A stretch of DNA of 64,000 nt. Origin: Tenacibaculum singaporense (GTDB taxonomy: Bacteria > Bacteroidota > Bacteroidia > Flavobacteriales > Flavobacteriaceae). The stretch lies in assembly GCF_003867015.1 (NCBI RefSeq), contig NZ_CP032548.1, positions 3,291,001 to 3,355,000 on the forward strand, in the 5' to 3' direction. Shown piece by piece: positions 59,683 through 64,000 of the stretch (position 1 is the stretch's first letter; every line of letters starts with the position of its first letter). The position numbers and the translations under genes were made by a program. A model generated the notes under the pieces. It was not told the origin of the DNA. It was given only the letters and a program-made list of their open reading frames with translations, and made no database searches.

Positions 59683-60993
59683 TTAAGGTACACGAACAGT
59701 TTCTCCAATCCAACATCCTACTCTATAACTTGCCCCTGAAGACATTCCTTTTTGGAAAATTAACTTTTTAGATGGTACATTCTTTTTATAACTAGAAATA
59801 TATCTTCCAGCTCCACACCCTGGATCAACTTTTTTAGCTTTTAAAGCCTTATTTAAAGCTGCTACATATACCATTCTTTTTTCGAACTCATCACCACCAC
59901 AAGAATTAGCGCTTCTTTGGTATAAACTTGCAATGAATAAGTATGCTTTACCCATGTTAGGGTTATACTTTAAAGCTTCGTAAGCTAAAGCTCTTGCTCT
60001 GCTACCTCCTGCACTTTGAGCTTCTCTTAACTTATACTTAGCCTTTTTAAACGGATCTGTTTCTAAGTCGAATGCTTTTTTTCTCATTTCAGCAGCTCCA
60101 CTCTTATCTCCGTTCTTAGCTAAAACTCCTGCTAAGAAGTTATATGCGTCAGCAGACTGTGTTACTTTAGCATACTCGTTTGCTAACTTCTCAAATAAAG
60201 GATCTGTTTGACACTCTTTATTATACATTCTTGATACTGCTCTTTTTAACCAAACACCATCTGTTTTGTTTTCTTCAAAATCTCTAGAGTAAATAGGTAT
60301 TAATCTTTCACATGTTGCTATCTTAGAGATTTTTGCATCTAAACCTCCTTCAACTTTACCTAGTAATCCTGAGTTAATTGTGTAAGCTCTTAAGTTTCTT
60401 TTCTCTCTAGAAGTAATAGTTCCTACAGAATCTTTCTCTTGTAATTTTGCAATCTTCTTACTGTAGTCTTCTAATTTTTCTTCTACTGATTCCATTACGT
60501 CATCATAGGTATCAAAAACTTTTTGAGGATTAGAATCTTGATGCTTATCCGCTATCATTTGGAAGTACAAGAAGATATTTTTTACTCCCATGTCTTTTGG
60601 AGAGATATTATAAGCCTTCTTTAAGATTTCAAAAACTTCATCATCTGACGCTAATTTGTTTTCAATTAAAAAATCTGCATAATCACTATGTGCTTTAGCT
60701 GGATCTTTATCTGGAAAATTAGCTAACCTTGTTTCGTATACTTTCTTAGCTAAAACAGGATCTTTTAAATTTTCAGCAACTTTAGCTCCATATTTATAAA
60801 TGTTAATAGATAATGTAGCACAGTTATCTAATAAGTATTCTAAATTAGGTTTTGCTTGGGCATATTTCTTAGTTGTAGCATCACCTTTAAATAGGTTATA
60901 CTTGATATGACACTCTTGGCTTGCTTGCGCTTTCGCTCCATTTACGGCTACAAACAAAAATAATCCTGTTAGTAAATACGTAATTTTTTTCAT
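59683..60993 (-). CDS. Secreted TPR protein of the coaX-lptC block
   Basis: A 436-residue exported protein (signal MKKITYLLTGLFLFVAVNGAKAQ). Several helical pairs follow (DPVLAKKVYETRLANFP, NFLAGVLAKNGDKSGAAEMRKKAF, ALAYEALKYNPNMGKAYLFIASLYQR), which are TPR-like. A Cys-containing segment and a short basic C-terminal domain (YRVGCWIGETVRVP) close the protein. Its place beside an outer-membrane barrel and lptC suggests a role in outer-membrane assembly. Confidence 0.8.
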   Translation of the reverse strand: MKKITYLLTGLFLFVAVNGAKAQASQECHIKYNLFKGDATTKKYAQAKPNLEYLLDNCATLSINIYKYGAKVAENLKDPVLAKKVYETRLANFPDKDPAKAHSDYADFLIENKLASDDEVFEILKKAYNISPKDMGVKNIFLYFQMIADKHQDSNPQKVFDTYDDVMESVEEKLEDYSKKIAKLQEKDSVGTITSREKRNLRAYTINSGLLGKVEGGLDAKISKIATCERLIPIYSRDFEENKTDGVWLKRAVSRMYNKECQTDPLFEKLANEYAKVTQSADAYNFLAGVLAKNGDKSGAAEMRKKAFDLETDPFKKAKYKLREAQSAGGSRARALAYEALKYNPNMGKAYLFIASLYQRSANSCGGDEFEKRMVYVAALNKALKAKKVDPGCGAGRYISSYKKNVPSKKLIFQKGMSSGASYRVGCWIGETVRVP

Positions 60994-61008
60994 CGTTCTC
61001 AGTTTTTG

Positions 61009-62277
61009 TTAATCTATTCGTTTTTTTTGGAACCAATTAATACTATTCAAAGATAAACTTAATCTTACGTTAAAATAGTTTTCTTTTATTAAGTTGTTGT
61101 TAGTTGTTCCTCTTTGCCCGTACTCAAACCCTACATTTACGTTTGATAATTGTCTCGGTAATGGCAATCCTAATCCAACATTTATGCCAAAGTCTTTTAC
61201 AGCAGTAAAATTATTGGTGGTTTTGACCAATAAACCCGTGTCTTCAAAACGCAAACCTGCTCTATAGGTAACTCTATCCCAATAACTTGAAATTGAATTA
61301 ATTTTTGGAATATAGTATCCTCCTATAGCAAACTTACTTGAATCATCATACTTATGCGATGATCCATTAGCTATAAAAACACTATTACTTCCTAAAGCAC
61401 TTTGGAATTCTTGATTAATTCCTATATACCATTTATTTTCCTTTCCTAAACCGAAACCATAAGTACTTTTCAAAGGCACATTTATATTTCCATCTAAGGT
61501 TCTATTAAATAAATCGTCTCTAGGAATTTCTTGTCCAGATCCGCTAAATGATAATGAGTACATTTTCTCAGACCCTTTTGCAGATAAATCTGTAGACATT
61601 GTAAATGAAGCCCCTGTAGATAACTGTAATTTATTTTTCAGTTCTGTTTTATATTGTAAACCTAACTTAAACTGCCCCCCTCTAACATTGAAAGACTCTT
61701 TGTGTTTAGTTGCTAATGCAACATTAGCTCTTTGGTTTAAAATATTATTCTCTATGTTTCCAAAAATAAACCCTGCTTCAGCCCCAATAGATAATCCTTT
61801 ATAGGCATACATACCAAAGCTTGCATATATTTTGTTAGCTCCTCCTTCTCCTGTAAATAAAGTAACATCATCAGCGTTAGCATCATCTAACAAAGAATAT
61901 CCTACCGATGAAAAAGGTTGTAATCCAACAGATAACCCTGCTTTTTTACCAATAGGAAAACCTAGTGATATGTATCTTAAATTTGTTGAGTTTCCTGTTT
62001 GAGAAGCGTTTTGTTCTTTAACAGTTAAAAAAGTTAAGCTACCTCCTATTGCATAAGTTGCAGCTCTTAAATCAGCATTTGACGCTGGGTTTGTAAAATT
62101 TAGGTGATGATAATCTTTCATTGCAACACCAATACCTCCCATAGAAGCTTGCTCTACTGTTACTGCCTCAAAATTTTCACCAATACCAAAATAAGAATAT
62201 GGCGAAGCACTATTTCTTTGCGCTAATATTGCTGACGTAGTTAGTACGAAAACTCCTAATATAAATCTCTTAATCAT
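61009..62277 (-). CDS. Outer-membrane beta-barrel protein (FadL/PorV-like)
   Basis: This 422-residue protein has a signal peptide (ILGVFVLTTSAILAQ) and repeated strand segments with the barrel pattern, including FGYGFGLGKENKWYIGINQEF. The N-terminal ASPYSYFGIGENFEAVTVEQ segment and PAS NPASNADLRAATYAIGG resemble FadL/PorV transport-type barrels. It overlaps coaX by 8 bp, so translation is coupled. Substrate unknown. Confidence 0.78.
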   Translation of the reverse strand: MIKRFILGVFVLTTSAILAQRNSASPYSYFGIGENFEAVTVEQASMGGIGVAMKDYHHLNFTNPASNADLRAATYAIGGSLTFLTVKEQNASQTGNSTNLRYISLGFPIGKKAGLSVGLQPFSSVGYSLLDDANADDVTLFTGEGGANKIYASFGMYAYKGLSIGAEAGFIFGNIENNILNQRANVALATKHKESFNVRGGQFKLGLQYKTELKNKLQLSTGASFTMSTDLSAKGSEKMYSLSFSGSGQEIPRDDLFNRTLDGNINVPLKSTYGFGLGKENKWYIGINQEFQSALGSNSVFIANGSSHKYDDSSKFAIGGYYIPKINSISSYWDRVTYRAGLRFEDTGLLVKTTNNFTAVKDFGINVGLGLPLPRQLSNVNVGFEYGQRGTTNNNLIKENYFNVRLSLSLNSINWFQKKRID

Positions 62278-63001
62278 TCGCTAAATTGTGTATCAAAATA
62301 GTATGTAACCCCTCCAAAACAAAATTTGGATGGGCAAATATGACACTTTTTAATTGTTTTGACAAAAAATATGTATCTCCTCCTGTTAAAACTACTGTTA
62401 AATCTGGATATTTCTTTTGATATTGTGCTATAATTCCGTCTATTTCATTACAAACTCCATTAATAACTCCTGAATGGATTGAACTTTCAGTATCTGTACC
62501 AATAAAGTTTTCTAATTCATTTGCTTCTAGTAACGGTAATTTAGAAGTAAAAGTATGTAATGCCTTATACCTCATGGCTATTCCTGGTGAAATGGCACCT
62601 CCTAGATAATTTCCTTCATCAATTATAAATTCATATGTTATACAAGTACCAGCATCCAATACCAATACATTTTGATTTGGATATCTTTTTATCGCTGCTG
62701 ATGCTAACGCTATTCTATCTACTCCTAATGTTTTTGGTGTTTTATATAAGTTTTCAAATGGAACTTTTGTGTTTGAATCTAAAAAAACTGGATTCAAGAG
62801 TTCAGCTATTTTTTTCGTTTCCTCATCTGTAAAATTAGCTACAGATGACACGATACTATTCGAAATTGAAAAATTTGAAATTATTTTTTTCAGTTCTGAA
62901 ATTATATTTGTTTTTTCAAAAGTAAAGACTTCTTTAATAGTATCTATTTCAAAAACAGCCACTTTAACTCTTGTATTGCCTACATCAATAATTAGGTACA
63001 T
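62270..63001 (-). CDS. coaX: Type III pantothenate kinase
   Basis: This 243-residue ASKHA-fold kinase phosphorylates pantothenate, the first step of CoA synthesis, and is feedback-insensitive. Visible motifs are IIDVGNTRVKVAVFE (phosphate 1 loop, 4-18), LGVDRIALASAA and VLVLDAGTCITYEFI (phosphate 2 loop), and VLTGGDTYFLSKQL (adenosine). It heads the minus-strand envelope operon and overlaps the next gene. Confidence 0.95.
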   Translation of the reverse strand: MYLIIDVGNTRVKVAVFEIDTIKEVFTFEKTNIISELKKIISNFSISNSIVSSVANFTDEETKKIAELLNPVFLDSNTKVPFENLYKTPKTLGVDRIALASAAIKRYPNQNVLVLDAGTCITYEFIIDEGNYLGGAISPGIAMRYKALHTFTSKLPLLEANELENFIGTDTESSIHSGVINGVCNEIDGIIAQYQKKYPDLTVVLTGGDTYFLSKQLKSVIFAHPNFVLEGLHTILIHNLAND

Positions 63002-63054
63002 ATTTCATTTCTTAGAGCTTGTAAATTTACGTTACATTTTTTTAAAGTTTTTAC

Positions 63055-63085
63055 TTTGTATAATTAAAAAACGATTGTATATTTG
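63055..63085 (+). promoter_or_regulatory. tRNA-Phe promoter
   Basis: TTTG (63055-63058), 19 nt, TATATTTG (63078-63085): the best match to the Bacteroidetes promoter in this window, 25 bp before the first tRNA. Confidence 0.75.
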
Positions 63086-63110
63086 CATCCGCTTAACGAA
63101 AGTAGCAACT

Positions 63111-63183
63111 GGTGCCTTAGCTCAGTTGGTAGAGCAAAGGACTGAAAATCCTTGTGTCCCTGGTTCGATTCCTGGAGGCACCA
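63111..63183 (+). tRNA. tRNA-Phe (GAA), copy 1
   Basis: This 73-nt sequence folds as a cloverleaf: acceptor GGTGCCT/AGGCACC, D arm with GCTCAGTTGGTAGAGC, anticodon stem AAGGA/TCCTT with loop CTGAAAA (anticodon GAA, Phe) and T arm CCTGGTTCGATTCCTGG. Discriminator A; CCA is not encoded. A hairpin with a T-run follows immediately. Confidence 0.96.
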
Positions 63184-63184
63184 C

Positions 63185-63219
63185 AATAAAACTCGTAGCG
63201 ATGTTACGAGTTTTATTTT
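63185..63219 (+). terminator. Terminator between the two tRNA-Phe genes
   Basis: A 13-bp stem AATAAAACTCGTA / TACGAGTTTTATT (63185-63197 with 63205-63217), 7-nt loop. Confidence 0.8.
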
Positions 63220-63246
63220 AAAGATGTTACTTTTTAAGCTATGACT

Positions 63247-63319
63247 GGTGCCTTAGCTCAGTTGGTAGAGCAAAGGACTGAAAATCCTTGTGTCCCTGGT
63301 TCGATTCCTGGAGGCACCA
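63247..63319 (+). tRNA. tRNA-Phe (GAA), copy 2
   Basis: The same 73 nt as the first copy, base for base. CCA not encoded. The 63-bp gap from copy 1 contains a terminator and no strong promoter, so it may depend on read-through. Confidence 0.96.
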
Positions 63320-63323
63320 CGAT

Positions 63324-63354
63324 AAAAACCCGAACAAATTTGTTCGGGTTTTTT
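63324..63354 (+). terminator. Terminator after the second tRNA-Phe
   Basis: A 15-bp perfect palindrome (63324-63338 with 63339-63353), then T's. Confidence 0.92.
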
Positions 63355-63400
63355 AGTTTTAAAAATGAAAAAACTCAGTAATTTTACCAAGCTTCTTTAT

Positions 63401-64000
63401 TTATTTTAACTTAAACTTCATTTCAATAGGTAAATGATCTGATGCTTGTCCGAACTCTTTTAATACAGTTCCGTCTATGTATTCTATAGAATCTTCAGTA
63501 TAAAAAATATAATCAATGCGCTCTACTGGATTTTTTGTATCAAATGTATTTTCAGGATTCTCAACAAAAAAGGCTGCATTTCCTACTCCATCCATTGCAA
63601 ACATTTTTCTAATAATAGCTTCACTATCTCTTGCTTTTGAATTAAAATCTCCTAATAAAATTGTAGGGTACTTATTTTTATACTTATTAAAAAGATTTAA
63701 TACATACTCAAACTGTCTTACTCTAGTTGTTTTATCAAATGCTTCTAAATGTAAATTTATTACTACAACCTCTTTTCCTTCTAAAATAACTTTTACCACT
63801 TGTACCAATCTATCTAAATACAAAGCATCTCTATAAAAAGGGTTATCAGCTACTCGTTCTAAAACTATACGTTCATAATCTTGTAGCTCATATTTACTTA
63901 AAATTGATTGGCCTGAAACTATTTTACCAAAATGCATGCTTGGTGGCCAATATGGAAAAGGTACGTAATGCTCGTCCCAATTTATACCTCTTGCCACATA
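63401..64000 (-). CDS. Endonuclease/exonuclease/phosphatase family protein, 3' part (cut by window end)
   Basis: The frame is open through base 64000 (the Met/Val at 63997 is a GTG inside the gene), so the start lies beyond the window. Seen here is the C-terminal 199 residues of an EEP-fold enzyme: VINLHLEAFDKTTRVRQ, LLGDFNSKARDSE (metal/catalytic Asp-Asn), VERIDYIFYT and ASDHLPIEMKF (catalytic Asp-His). These are Mg-dependent phosphoesterases; the specific substrate is unknown. Confidence 0.9.
   Translation of the reverse strand, partial: YVARGINWDEHYVPFPYWPPSMHFGKIVSGQSILSKYELQDYERIVLERVADNPFYRDALYLDRLVQVVKVILEGKEVVVINLHLEAFDKTTRVRQFEYVLNLFNKYKNKYPTILLGDFNSKARDSEAIIRKMFAMDGVGNAAFFVENPENTFDTKNPVERIDYIFYTEDSIEYIDGTVLKEFGQASDHLPIEMKFKLK

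Noticed and set aside
63401-63997. Phosphoesterase gene starting at 63997
   Set aside because: The codon is GTG inside an open frame that runs past the window end; the N-terminal half of the EEP fold is missing.

Overview
This window is chromosomal DNA of a low-GC member of the Bacteroidota, most likely a marine Flavobacteriaceae close to Tenacibaculum or Polaribacter. Several things point there: AT-rich codon use; promoters of the Bacteroidetes type (TTTG, about 19 nt, TAnnTTTG); many short Cys lipoprotein signals; SigZ-type sigma factor, DUF3127 and paired TPR/outer-membrane proteins; and an essential-gene order of coaX, outer-membrane protein, TPR, lptC, CNNM, ppiD that is familiar from this group. 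The genus is inferred. No rRNA, phage, insertion sequence or CRISPR array was seen.

Layout. 1-624 is the 3' end of malate dehydrogenase. 0.8-6.5 kb holds an FtsE-like ATPase divergent from a large TPR protein and an outer-membrane barrel. 6.5-13 kb holds secreted or lipid-anchored hydrolases (M28, S41, amidohydrolase) with a DoxX membrane protein and a small barrel. 13.0-14.2 kb is a compact cassette of DUF3703, a 34-residue Cys-rich metallothionein-like peptide (not in any usual ORF list) and a sigma factor with a Cys-rich tail; the first two genes share an identical bipartite promoter motif. 14.2-19.1 kb is a two-TM K+ channel and then an NAD salvage block: an NrtR-type regulator, PRPP synthetase, macrodomain, metallophosphatase and nicotinamide phosphoribosyltransferase. 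A shared 15-bp near-palindrome sits on the promoters of the regulator, prs and nadV.

19-30 kb contains a YgiQ radical SAM protein, a large zinc metalloprotease, a CocE-type hydrolase, two lipoproteins, a racemase, a VOC protein, and an SDR gene divergent from its likely HxlR regulator. 31-37 kb is accessory: a large beta-propeller protein without a signal peptide, two unrecognised genes, an 83-bp duplicate of the 3' end of aat, then a Crp/Fnr regulator beside a lipoprotein that fuses a SnoaL-like domain to an alpha/beta hydrolase, and finally intact aat. 37-51 kb is mostly housekeeping: fatty-acid transporter, FAD oxidoreductase, VTT protein, DUF3127 with an SSB-like tail, flavin reductase, histidine kinase, HIT, greA, a degenerate Rieske lipoprotein, purK, purE and an M3 peptidase. 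50-55 kb adds an unknown gene, a glycosyltransferase, a haem protein, lpdA and a candidate HEPN protein. 55-63 kb is a minus-strand envelope operon from coaX to ppiD. The window ends with two identical tRNA-Phe genes and a truncated endonuclease/exonuclease/phosphatase gene.

The best candidates for undescribed biology are the sigma/metallothionein-like/DUF3703 cassette with its shared promoter and the NAD salvage regulon with its operator.
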